A DNA stretch of 64,000 nucleotides from Pseudoruegeria sp. SHC-113 (lineage in GTDB: Bacteria; Pseudomonadota; Alphaproteobacteria; Rhodobacterales; Rhodobacteraceae). Position numbers and translations under genes: made by a program. The notes under the pieces were generated by a model. That model saw nothing but the letters and a program-made list of their open reading frames with translations, made no database searches and was not told the origin of the DNA. Positions 1 to 11,318 of the stretch are shown here, in pieces; the stretch's first letter is position 1, and each line of letters starts with the position of its first letter. The DNA is taken from the NCBI RefSeq assembly GCF_025376885.1, contig NZ_JAHUBR010000001.1, positions 1,674,001-1,738,000 on the forward strand. The letters are read 5' to 3'.

Positions 1-822
1 ATCGGCGATCTGATCGCGCAGGCCATCGACATCGGCCACCAGCACGGTGCGGCCCGCGGCGAGGGCCTCTTGTGCGACAAGGCCGAATGCCTCCCAGCGC
101 GAGGGCATCAGCAGGGAGTCGATCTCGGCCATGGCTTGGCTGGGATCTGCGCGAAAGCCCTCGAAACTGATGCGCGCATCGCCCTCGGCCAGCGCTTTCA
201 GCTCCTCTTCCAGCGGGCCCGCGCCGAAGATTTTCAGGCGCAGGGCGGGATCCTGCGTGGCCCTGAACGCCTTGATGCCGGTGGCAAACCCCTTCTGCTC
301 ATGCAGGCGGCCAATCAGGCCAAACACGCGCGGTGCGCCTTGCGGGGCTGGCAGGGCGGCGAAGCCTGTGAGATCCACGCAGGGGCTGATCTGGAACAGC
401 TTTTCCGCCCGCGCCAGCCCCTCGCGGCGCATCCAGTCGCGCTGATCGCGGCTCACGGCCACCACGGCGTCCATCATCGCGTAGGCGGTGCGCAGCAGGG
501 TGCAGAAGCGGCCCATGTGGCGCACTTTGCGGGCAGCGAAACCGGCCGTGTAGCTGTGCTCGATATGGATGAGCGTGGCGGCGGGGTGCATGGCGCGCAG
601 AGCGATCAGCGCGGGCAGGGCGCGCCAGCTGATGGTGAGATGGGAGACGATCACATCCACACCCGTCTGCGGCGGCAGGATCGCGCCGCGGCGGGGCAGC
701 ACGTGCACGCGGTGCTCGGCATCGGCGCGGATGGCTTCGCAGCCGGTGATGTAATCGACAACGCGCAACACGCCGCCGGCGGTGGTGTCATCCATCAGGT
801 GCAGGATCTGTTGCTTGGTCAT
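1..822 (-). CDS. Glycosyltransferase family 4 (GT-B), 3' end outside window
   Basis: Sugar transfer to a lipid-linked glycan at the cytoplasmic face is inferred. 274 codons are open from an ATG to the window edge, so the C-terminus is missing. Visible GT4 features: an N-terminal MDDTTAGGVLRVVDYI segment (the usual Gly-rich acceptor-side loop), FGLIGRLHEQKGF near residue 167 at the start of the nucleotide-sugar domain, IFGAGPLEEEL, and the E-x7-E signature in MPSRWEAFGLVAQEALAAG near residues 234-252. A GGAG-type ribosome site precedes the start. It is the last visible gene of a leftward operon behind two GT2 genes and a flippase. Donor and acceptor sugars cannot be read. Confidence 0.85.
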   Translation of the reverse strand, partial: MTKQQILHLMDDTTAGGVLRVVDYITGCEAIRADAEHRVHVLPRRGAILPPQTGVDVIVSHLTISWRALPALIALRAMHPAATLIHIEHSYTAGFAARKVRHMGRFCTLLRTAYAMMDAVVAVSRDQRDWMRREGLARAEKLFQISPCVDLTGFAALPAPQGAPRVFGLIGRLHEQKGFATGIKAFRATQDPALRLKIFGAGPLEEELKALAEGDARISFEGFRADPSQAMAEIDSLLMPSRWEAFGLVAQEALAAGRTVLVADVDGLRDQIAD

Positions 823-846
823 GGGTCTGTCTCCTCGATGGGGCGC

Positions 847-1815
847 TTAAGCGGCGCGGCGGGTGAAACGGAGGGGATCGATGCCGGGAATGGCAAGGGC
901 GAGGGCGGCGGCGACGGTGGTCAGGCTTTTGCCGGGTTCGTGCAGGAAGGGCTCGGGCGAGGCCGTGAGCGCGCGGCGCAGGTAGTGGCGGGCGGCCCGC
1001 CCATCGCGGGCGGCCACGGCGCGGCGGGCGAGGTAGCGCAGCTGGTAGGCGCGGGCCGCACCTTCGTGAGAGGCGAAGAACTCGGGCGCGAGCGGGCGCA
1101 GCTTGGCGATCACGTTTTCCCAGCTGGCGAGCTGCTTTTCCGTGCTGGCCGAAAGCCCGCCGGGCGCGACGCGATAGAGCGTCAGATCGCCCGCCACGCC
1201 TTCGATTTTCCAATCGGTGGTGAGCGCAAAGCGCAGCCAGCATTCGATGTCCTCGGACTGGCGGAAGCGTTCGTCGAAATAGCAGATGCGGCTGGAGTTG
1301 GCGGGCTGGCGGAAGGCGATCTCTTCCAGCGCGGCGCGGCGCATCACGGCGGCGGAACCATTGCCCACCGGGTTGCGCTTCAGGATATGCGCAGGCGTGA
1401 TCCCGGTGAGGCGCGGGCGCTGGGAGATACCGACGGGGCGGCTCTCCATATCGATCAGCGCGCTGCCGGCGAAGGAGAGGCCGAGCGTGGCGTCGCTGTC
1501 GAAATGGGCGGCATGGGCGGCAAGCTTGCTCGGGGCCCAGAGATCGTCGGAGTCGCAGAAGCCGATGAGGGCGGCGCGGGCGGCGTGGATGCCGGAGTTG
1601 CGTGCGCCTGCAAGGCCGCGGTTGGCCTGACGGATGTAGCGAAAGCGGCTGTCGGCGAGGAAGGGCGCGGCCACCGCGGAGGTGGTGTCGGTGGAGCCGT
1701 CGTCGATGATCACCACCTCGAAGTCGGTGAAGCTCTGGGCCTGCAGCGAACGCAGGGTTTCGGCGATGGTGGCGGCGGCGTTGAAGGCGGGAACGACGAT
1801 GCTGAAACGGGGCAT
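847..1815 (-). CDS. Glycosyltransferase family 2 (GT-A), EPS locus
   Basis: 322 residues. Starts with MPRFSIVVPAFNAAATI, typical of GT2 enzymes, followed by DDGSTD near residue 40 and the metal/nucleotide-binding segment FCDSDDLW near residue 95. No membrane span is evident, so it should work on the inner face of the membrane. A TTG 15 bases upstream in frame is possible, but the ATG fits the conserved N-terminus of its neighbour better. It lies 21 bases after a second GT2 gene with the same layout (DDGSSD, FCDADDLW); the two look like an old tandem duplication that has diverged, presumably adding successive sugars of one repeat unit. Confidence 0.88.
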   Translation of the reverse strand: MPRFSIVVPAFNAAATIAETLRSLQAQSFTDFEVVIIDDGSTDTTSAVAAPFLADSRFRYIRQANRGLAGARNSGIHAARAALIGFCDSDDLWAPSKLAAHAAHFDSDATLGLSFAGSALIDMESRPVGISQRPRLTGITPAHILKRNPVGNGSAAVMRRAALEEIAFRQPANSSRICYFDERFRQSEDIECWLRFALTTDWKIEGVAGDLTLYRVAPGGLSASTEKQLASWENVIAKLRPLAPEFFASHEGAARAYQLRYLARRAVAARDGRAARHYLRRALTASPEPFLHEPGKSLTTVAAALALAIPGIDPLRFTRRAA

Positions 1816-1836
1816 GGGGATCACTTTCAAACAGTT

Positions 1837-2754
1837 TTACTGGGCAAAGAGCGATTGGCGCAGGGAGCGGGGCAAGGCGGGGGCGGCTGCGGCGGCCAGT
1901 GCGGTCAGCCCGCCCCGGCGCAGCGGCGACAGAAAAGCGCGGGGCGAGGCGCGCAGGCCCGCTGCCGTGAGCCGGGCGGCCTTGGTGCCGCACATGTCCA
2001 GCCGCAGCGCGCGGCGGGCAAGGTAGCGCAGGTAGACGGCCTCGGCCTCGGGCGTGGTCTGCACCCCGTAGCGGGCGGCAGTGGCCAGCGCGATCTGGCG
2101 GGAAGCAGCCATTTTCTCCAGATCGGCGGAGAGCCCGCCTTGGGAGGCGCGATACCAGACATGCAACTGCGGCAGGCCCCGGATCACGCAGCCCTCGCCC
2201 ACGGCTCGGATCAGCCATTCCAGATCCTCGTTCTGGGCCATATCGGTGGCAAAACCGCCGGTCAGCGCGAAGACGTCGCGCAGCACGGTCAGGTTGGACA
2301 GCGTGCAGACCGGGTTCTCCCCAAGAAGCTGCGCGATGGTCAGCGCACCCTGCGGCACGGTGGAGGTGGTGGAGGGCTCGCCCTCGCGGGTGAAGAAGGC
2401 GATCTGGCTGTAAAGCGCGTCCGAGCCCGTGGCGGCGAAGGCTTCGGCGAGATCGGCGAGCTTGGTATCGGTCCAGAGGTCATCGGCGTCGCAGAAGGCG
2501 AGGTAGCGGCCCGTGGCGCGGGCGGCCCCAAGGTTGCGCGCGCCGGAGGGGCCGTTGCGCCCCTCATCCACAAGGCTGATGCGCGGGTCGCGGGCGGCAT
2601 AGGCCTTGAGGATGGCAAGGGTCGCGTCAGACGAGCCGTCGTCTACGCAGATCGCCTCCCAATCGGTGAAGCTCTGGGCGATCAGGCTGTCGAGCGTGGC
2701 GGCGATGGTGGTTTGCGCGTTGTAGCAGGGCAGGATGATGGAGAAGGTTGTCAT
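1837..2754 (-). CDS. Glycosyltransferase family 2 (GT-A), EPS locus
   Basis: 305 residues counted from MTTFSIILPCYNAQTTI; the open frame extends 24 codons upstream into the preceding gene, but the conserved GT2 N-terminus fixes the start. Motifs: DDGSSD near residue 40 and FCDADDLW near 95, then NEDLEWLIRAV, equivalent to the ED acceptor loop of GT2 enzymes. The C-terminal third is Arg/Ala-rich with probable amphipathic helices. The gene begins 4 bases after the flippase stop, so the two are translationally coupled in one leftward operon. Substrate unknown. Confidence 0.88.
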   Translation of the reverse strand: MTTFSIILPCYNAQTTIAATLDSLIAQSFTDWEAICVDDGSSDATLAILKAYAARDPRISLVDEGRNGPSGARNLGAARATGRYLAFCDADDLWTDTKLADLAEAFAATGSDALYSQIAFFTREGEPSTTSTVPQGALTIAQLLGENPVCTLSNLTVLRDVFALTGGFATDMAQNEDLEWLIRAVGEGCVIRGLPQLHVWYRASQGGLSADLEKMAASRQIALATAARYGVQTTPEAEAVYLRYLARRALRLDMCGTKAARLTAAGLRASPRAFLSPLRRGGLTALAAAAAPALPRSLRQSLFAQ

Positions 2755-2758
2755 CGGA

Positions 2759-4006
2759 TCAGGCCTCCGGTTGGGCGTGGCGCGGGGTGGGCGCGGTGAA
2801 GGGGGAGAGGATGCGCAGGGCGGCAAGGCCGAGGATCAGGCAGCAGGTGGCGAGGTAGCCCCAGGCCATGGCCGTCAGGCCCAGAGGCGCGGTGGCCACG
2901 GTGGAGGCGGCGAGCGCACCGGTAAGGGCGAGCGTGATCCACAGCTCCACCTGCGGGCGGTTCTCGGCACGAAGTTGCGCGGCGCAGACCGTCCAGAGCG
3001 TGAGCGGCAGGGCAGAGAGGCAAAGCACGCTAACGGTAGGGGCGATCAGCGCCCAATCCGCGCCCAGCAGGGCCGGGACATAGAGCGGAGCGAGCAGGGC
3101 CTGCGCCGCCACGAAGGGGGCGATCATCGCAAGGGCGATCCCGGCGGCCTGCAGCGAGGCACCCTTGCCCTTGCCGGCGGCGCAGAGCTGCGGAAACAGC
3201 ACGGTGCCAAGGGCGGCGGTGAAGGATGTCGCAAGGCTGAGGCCGGCGTTGAAGGCCATGAAGTAGTAGCCAAGCGCATCCGCGCCGAGCAGCGCGCCCA
3301 CCAGCAGCTTGTCGGCATGCAGGCGCAGGGCCTTCACCATCTCGGTGCCAAGGATCGGCGCGCCGAAGGTGGCGAAGGGGCGCAGCGGCGCTGCAGAAAC
3401 ACCCGGCACCGGGGCCCAGGGGCGCAGGCGGCGCACGGCGATCAGCCAGAGCGGCGCGGAGAGCACGCGCGGCAGGATCAGCGCCAGCGGCGAGGGGAAG
3501 GCCAGCGCTAGCGCCACGGCGGCGGCGTTCGCCCCAACGATCTGTGCGCCGGAGATGGCAGCCATCTGCTTCATCTTGCCATCGCGCATCGCCAGCGCGG
3601 CCTGCACGATGCCACCAGGCATGAAAAGGTATTCCAGCGCGGCAACGGCCAGCAGGCCAGCGATCACCGGCAGCCCGGCGGCCCAGAGGGCTGCGGCCAC
3701 GGCCAATTGCAGCGCGAACAGGCCCAGGCACCAGGCCCAGACGATGCGGCGGGCTGCCTTGCAGGTGCCCTCCAGCGCGCCCTTGTCGGCGGCGATCACC
3801 CGCTGCACCACGCCGTTTTCCGCCATCGCCTTCACGATTTCGGCCACGGCAAGCGCGGCTGCGGCCGTGCCGATCTGCTCGGGCGACAGGGCGCGCGCCA
3901 CGGCAAAAACCACGAAGAGGCGCGACAGTTTCGAAGCCACCTCGCTGGCGCCATAGGCCATCAGGTTGGCGGCGAAGGACTTGGCGTTGAGACGGGTGGG
4001 GCGCAT
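2759..4006 (-). CDS. Polysaccharide flippase, Wzx/PST family
   Basis: 415 residues, almost entirely hydrophobic helices (about 12 spans), with the N-terminal layout common to Wzx/PST exporters (MAYGASEVASKLSRLFVVFAVARALSPE broken by short loops). Such proteins flip the undecaprenyl-PP-linked repeat unit to the periplasm. First gene of the leftward operon; its start lies about 105 bases from an inverted repeat in the intergenic region shared with the divergent wza-like gene. The glycosyltransferases behind it and the Wza, Wzz and Wzy homologues in the same window support a Wzx/Wzy pathway. It is too divergent to name the glycan. Confidence 0.85.
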   Translation of the reverse strand: MRPTRLNAKSFAANLMAYGASEVASKLSRLFVVFAVARALSPEQIGTAAAALAVAEIVKAMAENGVVQRVIAADKGALEGTCKAARRIVWAWCLGLFALQLAVAAALWAAGLPVIAGLLAVAALEYLFMPGGIVQAALAMRDGKMKQMAAISGAQIVGANAAAVALALAFPSPLALILPRVLSAPLWLIAVRRLRPWAPVPGVSAAPLRPFATFGAPILGTEMVKALRLHADKLLVGALLGADALGYYFMAFNAGLSLATSFTAALGTVLFPQLCAAGKGKGASLQAAGIALAMIAPFVAAQALLAPLYVPALLGADWALIAPTVSVLCLSALPLTLWTVCAAQLRAENRPQVELWITLALTGALAASTVATAPLGLTAMAWGYLATCCLILGLAALRILSPFTAPTPRHAQPEA

Positions 4007-4111
4007 CGGTATTTAGGCTCGCTGGGGTTATGAACTGGCTGCACCCTAGCCGGTCCCCAGCCGCGCCCGCGCCGTGCCGGATGGCTGATGGGCGGCGAAA
4101 TTGGTGCAGAA

Positions 4112-4128
4112 TTATCCCATTCGGATAG
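4112..4128. promoter_or_regulatory. Inverted repeat, EPS-locus motif copy 1
   Basis: Arms TATCC and GGATA are perfect complements separated by five bases (TTATCC-CATTC-GGATAG). It lies 84 bases before the GTG of the wza-like gene and about 105 bases before the flippase. The same arms recur ahead of two other transcription units of this locus (near 8.82 and 11.45 kb). An operator bound by the LuxR-type regulator at 10.7 kb is an inference. Confidence 0.5.
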
Positions 4129-4212
4129 GAATACGATCCGCGCGGGAGCCTCGCGCTAGGTGGCGCGCGGCATTAATGCTCTAGTGTTGCTCAATAAAAT
4201 CGAGGTGTAGCA

Positions 4213-5451
4213 GTGACCCTCAACAAAATCGGACATGCGCCGCTCAAGCGGGCGCTTTTGCTTGGGTTCGCCGCCGTTGCGGTGGGCTGCACGCCCGTGG
4301 GCAATCCCCAGAACATCGAACCCGTCGCGCGCGGTGATGGCTATCAGGCGCAATACCGCGATCCCGATCCGCGCCAGCGCGAGCAGCCCCTGCTGCGCTC
4401 CGAAGGGATGAACGCTCAGAAATGCCTGCCGTGGCGCGGCGATGGCGGCGGCGATGCAGGCAAGGGCGGTGGCCTGAACACCGTGGCGCTGCAGGGCGAA
4501 CGCGTCTCGCGCAACGACATCCTCGATGTGCGCGTCGGCGCGGATGTGGATCTCACCGGGCGCTATGTCGTCTCCCGCGATGGGGCGCTGAAGCTGCCTT
4601 TCATCCGCGCGATCCCCGCGCAGGGGCGCAGCGTGGAAGAGATCGAGGCCCGGCTGGAGCAGGAGCTGCTGGCCTCCGGCCTCTACGAAACCTTGCCGCC
4701 ACTTTCGGTGCGCATAGCGGATTTCGCCTCCGTCACGGTTGGGGTCTCAGGCTCGGTGTTCGAGCCGCACCAGATCGAGATCGGCGGCGTGTCCGGCGAT
4801 GAGACAGACACCGAACGCCAGCTTGCACTCGGCGCTTCCACTGAGGCGCGCAATCTTTCGGCCGCCCTGCGCGCCGTAGGCGGAGTGCGCCCGGATGCCG
4901 ATATTTCCGCCGTCGAGCTGCGCCGCAACGGCCAGCTCCACGTGATCGACATGCGCGGCGTCTTCGAGGGGCGCAACATGATCGACGTGATGCTGATCAC
5001 TGGCGACACGATCTTCGTGCCCTCGCGCCAGTGCTTCCAGGACGATCTCATGCGTCCCAGCCCGATCAGCCCGCCCGGCGTGACGATGTTCCTCTCCAAC
5101 CTCACCCAACCGGCGCAGCACAACGCCAATTCCGCCATCGGCCGCGACGTGCGCCAGATGCCCTATGGCACGCGCTTCCTGCAGGCGGTGGTGGACAGCA
5201 ACTGCGTCGGCGGCGCCAAAACCTCTTCGGCCCACCGCTCCGCCGCACTTCTGTCGCGCAACCCGGAAACCGGGGTTTCGGTGGTGATGCATCGCGACAT
5301 CGAGGCCATGCTCGATCGCGGCGACCGGGACGACTACGACCCTTACATCCTGCCCGGCGACGCGCTGGCCTGCTACGACAGCACCGTAACCAATATTGCC
5401 GAAGTCGCGCGGGTGCTGGGCCTTGTCGGCGTCGCCCTTGCGCTCAACTGA
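4213..5451 (+). CDS. Polysaccharide export outer-membrane lipoprotein, Wza/BexD family
   Basis: 412 residues from a GTG preceded by GAGG at good spacing. A lipoprotein signal (KRALLLGFAAVAVGC, lipidated Cys near residue 22) is followed by the Poly_export domain (about residues 95-180: RVSRNDILDVRV ... GRYVVSRDGALKLPFI) and one or two SLBB-like segments (residues 180-280, ending in ITGDTIFVPS). Wza-type proteins form the outer-membrane exit pore for capsule or exopolysaccharide. It is transcribed alone, divergent from the flippase operon, and ends in a strong terminator. The C-terminal ~100 residues (SAALLSRNPETG onward) are not typical Wza sequence and may be clade-specific. Confidence 0.85.
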   Translation: MTLNKIGHAPLKRALLLGFAAVAVGCTPVGNPQNIEPVARGDGYQAQYRDPDPRQREQPLLRSEGMNAQKCLPWRGDGGGDAGKGGGLNTVALQGERVSRNDILDVRVGADVDLTGRYVVSRDGALKLPFIRAIPAQGRSVEEIEARLEQELLASGLYETLPPLSVRIADFASVTVGVSGSVFEPHQIEIGGVSGDETDTERQLALGASTEARNLSAALRAVGGVRPDADISAVELRRNGQLHVIDMRGVFEGRNMIDVMLITGDTIFVPSRQCFQDDLMRPSPISPPGVTMFLSNLTQPAQHNANSAIGRDVRQMPYGTRFLQAVVDSNCVGGAKTSSAHRSAALLSRNPETGVSVVMHRDIEAMLDRGDRDDYDPYILPGDALACYDSTVTNIAEVARVLGLVGVALALN

Positions 5452-5484
5452 GCCTACTTTGTTCTAAAAATATCTTCGGGGGGC

Positions 5485-5514
5485 GCGGGGGGCAGACAGC
5501 CCCCCGCTCTTTTT
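5485..5514 (+). terminator. Intrinsic terminator of the wza-like gene
   Basis: Perfect 9-bp stem GCGGGGGGC / GCCCCCCGC with a five-base loop (AGACA), followed by TCTTTTT. It lies 34 bases after the stop codon. Confidence 0.85.
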
Positions 5515-5590
5515 CAACCTGAGGGGCAGCCGGGCCCCACGGCCTTTAAACTAGGGGCTAGTCCCTAATAAATTCCTACTAGGAACCAGA

Positions 5591-8185
<2,595 letters not shown>

Positions 8186-8186
8186 G

Positions 8187-8747
8187 TCACGGATCCAGCC
8201 TGAGCCTATTAAGCTGTGTAACACTGCGCGCGTAAACGCTTTCTGTACGGAAATAGGCAGAGGAGTCGAACGGGTAAAGCAGCCAGAGCGGGCCGAAGCC
8301 GCGCCGGGGCAGGGGCTGGCCGTCCATTTCATAGGCGATGACGGGGCCTGCGCCGTGGCGCAGATCGCCGGGCGGGATCATGGCGGCATAGTCATTGAGC
8401 GCCATCGCTTCTACGGTTTGCCCGCCTGCGTTGAGGTGGGCCAGCAGATCGGCCAGCGCCACGCCGGTGAAATGATGGCTGCCGTCCGTCCAGATCGTGC
8501 TGGTGGTGAACTGGGTGCGCTTGAGGCTGCGCAGGGTTTCAAGGCTGATCGCGAAGGCTGCGCCGTCAGGGGGAAGGATGGTCAGGGCGCCGCCCGCCAC
8601 GGGCGCTTGCTCCGAGATCGGCAAAGCCATCAGGGACGCGGCTTCGCCCACGGGCAGGGGCTTCGGGCCGAGGGGCAACCCGATGGCCAGCGCAAGGGCA
8701 ATGGCGAGCGGCGCGACCAACGCGCGAAAGGCAAAAGGGACAAGCAT
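8187..8747 (-). CDS. Small exported protein of the molybdopterin-oxidoreductase fold, no cysteine
   Basis: 186 residues with an N-terminal hydrophobic segment (FRALVAPLAIALALAIGLPL) acting as signal or anchor. The rest matches the pattern of the sulfite-oxidase/YedY-like oxidoreductase domain: TSTIWTDGSHHFTGVALADLL, ALNDYAAMIP and GFGPLWLLYPFD. No cysteine occurs anywhere, so the Cys that ligates molybdenum in active members is absent. A GGAG ribosome site lies 8 bases before the ATG. It is first in a two-gene operon with the hybrid kinase, one base apart, so it may be a periplasmic binding or sensing partner of that kinase (inference). An inverted repeat stands 71 bases upstream. Confidence 0.7.
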   Translation of the reverse strand: MLVPFAFRALVAPLAIALALAIGLPLGPKPLPVGEAASLMALPISEQAPVAGGALTILPPDGAAFAISLETLRSLKRTQFTTSTIWTDGSHHFTGVALADLLAHLNAGGQTVEAMALNDYAAMIPPGDLRHGAGPVIAYEMDGQPLPRRGFGPLWLLYPFDSSAYFRTESVYARSVTQLNRLRLDP

Positions 8748-8812
8748 CGCTTTTCTCCACGTTGGGCTGAGTTTGCCCGATGCGCAGCCGCTTCGCGTGG
8801 CCCCAAGCGGAT

Positions 8813-8840
8813 GGGCCCCTATCCGATCGGGTAGGGGCCC
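8813..8840. promoter_or_regulatory. 28-bp near-perfect palindrome, EPS-locus motif copy 2
   Basis: Core CTATCC-GATC-GGGTAG is extended on both sides by GGGCCC, so that 26 of 28 positions pair with each other. It lies upstream of the oxidoreductase-fold/kinase operon on the minus strand. The core matches copies near 4.12 and 11.46 kb. Confidence 0.55.
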
Positions 8841-8918
8841 TGAGCGGCTGCTGTTTCAGGGGATGATGCAGCCGCTATGGGAAGGTTCGAAGCAGGTCAG
8901 AGGCGCGATCCGGTCCTT

Positions 8919-9010
8919 CTCTTTCGCCCGGCGGCACGCCGGGCATCCCCCGTCCGCCCCCCACGGGCGGGGGCTTCACCCCCACCCTGCGGACGGTGGC
9001 GGCCCTTCGC
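8919..9010. repeat. Structured intergenic repeat, copy A
   Basis: Begins CTCTTTCGCC and carries hairpin GCCCGGCG-GCA-CGCCGGGC, then an outer CCGTCCGC / GCGGACGG stem around a G/C-rich inner hairpin, ending near CCCTTCGC. Two related elements lie at 11.32 and 53.06 kb. Here it lies between the start of the oxidoreductase-fold gene and the end of the WecG fusion gene. Confidence 0.5.
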
Positions 9011-9037
9011 AAACCTGACCAAGTTTTGTTGCCCCTG

Positions 9038-10417
9038 TCAGTAGGCACCGCGCCCGGAGACGACGGTGCGGAAGGTCAGGCCGATCAACAGCAGATCGAG
9101 CAGCAGGCTCTGGGAGCGCACATAGGCGACATCCATGTCGATCATGCGCTCAAAGCCGATGTCGGCGCGGCCCGAGACCTGCCAGAGCCCGGTGAGGCCG
9201 GGTTTCACGGCCAGGCGTTCCAGTGCCTGCGGCGGATAGGCGGCGACCTCTTCCTGCAAGGCGGGGCGCGGGCCGACGATGGACATGTCGCCTTTCAGCA
9301 CGTTCAGGATCTGGGGCAGCTCGTCGAGCGAATAGCGGCGGATGAAGCGGCCGATGCGGGTGACGCGCGGGTCGTTCTTGCTCTTGAAGCAGATACCTTC
9401 GCGGTCCGAGGAGGCCAGCAGCGCGGCGCGGCGCTCCTCGGCGTCCAGATACATCGAGCGCAGCTTGTAGAGCGTGAAGGTCTCGCCATCCTTGCCGACG
9501 CGGGTCTGGCGGAACATGGCCGGGCCGCGGCTTTCGAGCCGGATCGCGATCATCAGCGGCACGAAGAAGGGCACGAGGATCGCCAGCGCGCCGAGGCTCA
9601 CGGCGATGTCCAGCACCCGTTTGGGGGAAAAGCGTGCCACGCGGGCCTTGAGCGCATCCTTGGCGGCGTGGGCGAGGAAGGTGGCGTTGCCGATCAGGTA
9701 GCGGCTGGCCATGCGGCGCGGCTCCATCGCCAGACGCCAGGCCCATTCCATCCGCGCGGCGCGCACCGGGCGCGGGGCCCGGCGCACATTGCCTGCCCAG
9801 AAATCGAAGAGTGCACCCACGGCGATGGTGATCTGGGCGTTCAAGAGCGGGGCGAAGCGATCCATCCACAGCTCCTGACGCGGAACACCCATGGCGACGA
9901 GCACGATGTCGGCCCCGCTTTCATTGATCGCGGCGATGGCGCTGGTGGCATCTTCGGCCCCATCATAGCCATCGCGGGTGCCCGCGATGCGCAGGCCGGG
10001 GACGGCGGCGCTGATGGCCTCTGCCGCGCGCTCGGCGGTGCCGGGCTTGCCGCCGAAGAGGAAGACGCTCATCCCCCGGGCGGCGGCTTCCCGCATCACG
10101 CGCGGGGTCAGATCGGTGCCGTTGAGGTTCTCGGCGATCTGCGCGCCTTTCATCCGGGCGGCAAGCTCCACGCCGATGCCGTCGGCCAGCACCAGATCAG
10201 CGCGGCCAAGCGCCTTGCGGTAGGCTGTATTCTTTGCCGCCATATTGGCGCAATGGGCATTCAGGAAGCAGACACGCCGCCGGCCGGGGGCGAAGATGGC
10301 CGCGATCGCCTGGGGAGCGGTCGCATTGGCGAGGGGGGTGCCAAGCACCTCCACCACCGGCAGCTGGGGGCGCGGCGTGTCTGCCTTGGGAACAAGATAC
10401 TCGTGACGCATTTCCAT
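9038..10417 (-). CDS. WecG/TagA glycosyltransferase fused to a priming sugar-phosphate transferase
   Basis: 459 residues; start chosen at an ATG with GGAG eight bases upstream. Residues about 18-205 are a WecG/TagA/CpsF (GT26) domain (CFLNAHCANMAAKN, LADGIGVELAARM, VFLFGGKPG, GVPRQELWMDR). Residues about 260-459 are a bacterial sugar transferase (KRVLDIAVSLGALAIL membrane segment, FRQTRVGKDGETFTLYKLRSM, RRYSLDELPQILNVLKGDMS, VGPRP, KPGLTGLWQVSGR). The C-terminal half should load the first sugar phosphate on undecaprenyl phosphate and the N-terminal half add the next sugar. Transcribed alone, divergent from the response regulator. Confidence 0.9.
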   Translation of the reverse strand: MEMRHEYLVPKADTPRPQLPVVEVLGTPLANATAPQAIAAIFAPGRRRVCFLNAHCANMAAKNTAYRKALGRADLVLADGIGVELAARMKGAQIAENLNGTDLTPRVMREAAARGMSVFLFGGKPGTAERAAEAISAAVPGLRIAGTRDGYDGAEDATSAIAAINESGADIVLVAMGVPRQELWMDRFAPLLNAQITIAVGALFDFWAGNVRRAPRPVRAARMEWAWRLAMEPRRMASRYLIGNATFLAHAAKDALKARVARFSPKRVLDIAVSLGALAILVPFFVPLMIAIRLESRGPAMFRQTRVGKDGETFTLYKLRSMYLDAEERRAALLASSDREGICFKSKNDPRVTRIGRFIRRYSLDELPQILNVLKGDMSIVGPRPALQEEVAAYPPQALERLAVKPGLTGLWQVSGRADIGFERMIDMDVAYVRSQSLLLDLLLIGLTFRTVVSGRGAY

Positions 10418-10659
10418 CGGGTAAACTCCGTTTTGCTGCCTTTGGTTTTGACAGGTCCGGGCAGCGGCCACCGCATATCGGGCGGACAAAAGGCGCTCTC
10501 GGGTGGCTGGGGTTTGGCCCGTGCGGAGGGGAAGGTTTCCCTTCTGGTCAAGCAGGGCGCGCAAAAGGATAGGGCGGCGGCGCAAAACGGGGAAAGCACG
10601 GGTGTTTTTTTCCCTGTCCCTTGCGCGCAAACGGGCTAAACTCGCCTCAGAGTTTCATT

Positions 10660-11295
10660 GTGAGAACAACAGGCCAGCCCTTGCGTATCCTTATTGCAGA
10701 CGATCACGACCTCCTGCGCGACGCGCTTGTCGCCTTCATGAAAAACGAAGACGGGATCGAGACCCACACGGCGGCGGATCTCGCGGGAGCCTGCAAGCTG
10801 ATCGACGGCGATTACACCTATGATCTGGTCCTGCTGGATTACAACATGCCCGGCATGAACGGGCTTGAGGGGCTGACCAAGGTTCTGGGCATGAACGGCG
10901 TGCACCGGGTGGCGCTGATCTCGGGCGAGGCGGATCGCAGCGTGGCGCAAGCCGCGATGGAGCAGGGGGCGATGGGCTTCATTCCCAAGACGCTGCCGGC
11001 GAAATCGCTGGTGAACGCGATCAAGTTCATGGCCATGGGCGAGAAATACGCGCCGCTCGATTTCATGACGGCCGCGCCCGAGGAAAACGACAACGCGTTG
11101 CTGAAGAAGCTCACCGAGCGCGAAACGCAGGTGTTGCGGGGGCTGACGGAAGGCAAATCCAACAAGGAAATCGCGCGCGATCTGGAATTGTCCGAACCCA
11201 CCGTGAAGCTTCACGTCAAGACTCTTTACAAGAAGCTGAATGTCGCCAACCGCACGCAGGCCGCGCTTGTGGCGCGGGATGCTGGGGCGTTTTAG
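10660..11295 (+). CDS. LuxR/NarL-family response regulator
   Basis: 211 residues if started at the GTG before RTTGQPLRIL; a TTG 39 bases upstream or another 21 bases downstream cannot be excluded because no strong ribosome site marks any of them. Receiver domain: LIADDHD at the N-terminus, phospho-acceptor Asp near residue 60 in LVLLDYNMPGMNG, and K in FIPKTLPAKSL. The C-terminal LuxR helix-turn-helix is LTERETQVLRGLTEGKSNKE followed by SEPTVKLHVKTLYKKL. It is the only response regulator in the exopolysaccharide locus and a likely recipient of phosphate from the hybrid kinase; the CTAYCC-type inverted repeats are candidate targets. Confidence 0.87.
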   Translation: MRTTGQPLRILIADDHDLLRDALVAFMKNEDGIETHTAADLAGACKLIDGDYTYDLVLLDYNMPGMNGLEGLTKVLGMNGVHRVALISGEADRSVAQAAMEQGAMGFIPKTLPAKSLVNAIKFMAMGEKYAPLDFMTAAPEENDNALLKKLTERETQVLRGLTEGKSNKEIARDLELSEPTVKLHVKTLYKKLNVANRTQAALVARDAGAF

Positions 11296-11318
11296 GCCAT
11301 TTCATTTTGCTTTTGATC

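Noticed and set aside
70-2799. A 909-codon plus-strand open frame
   Set aside because: Antisense to three glycosyltransferase genes with recognisable motifs; low-complexity Gly/Ala/His composition and no ribosome site.
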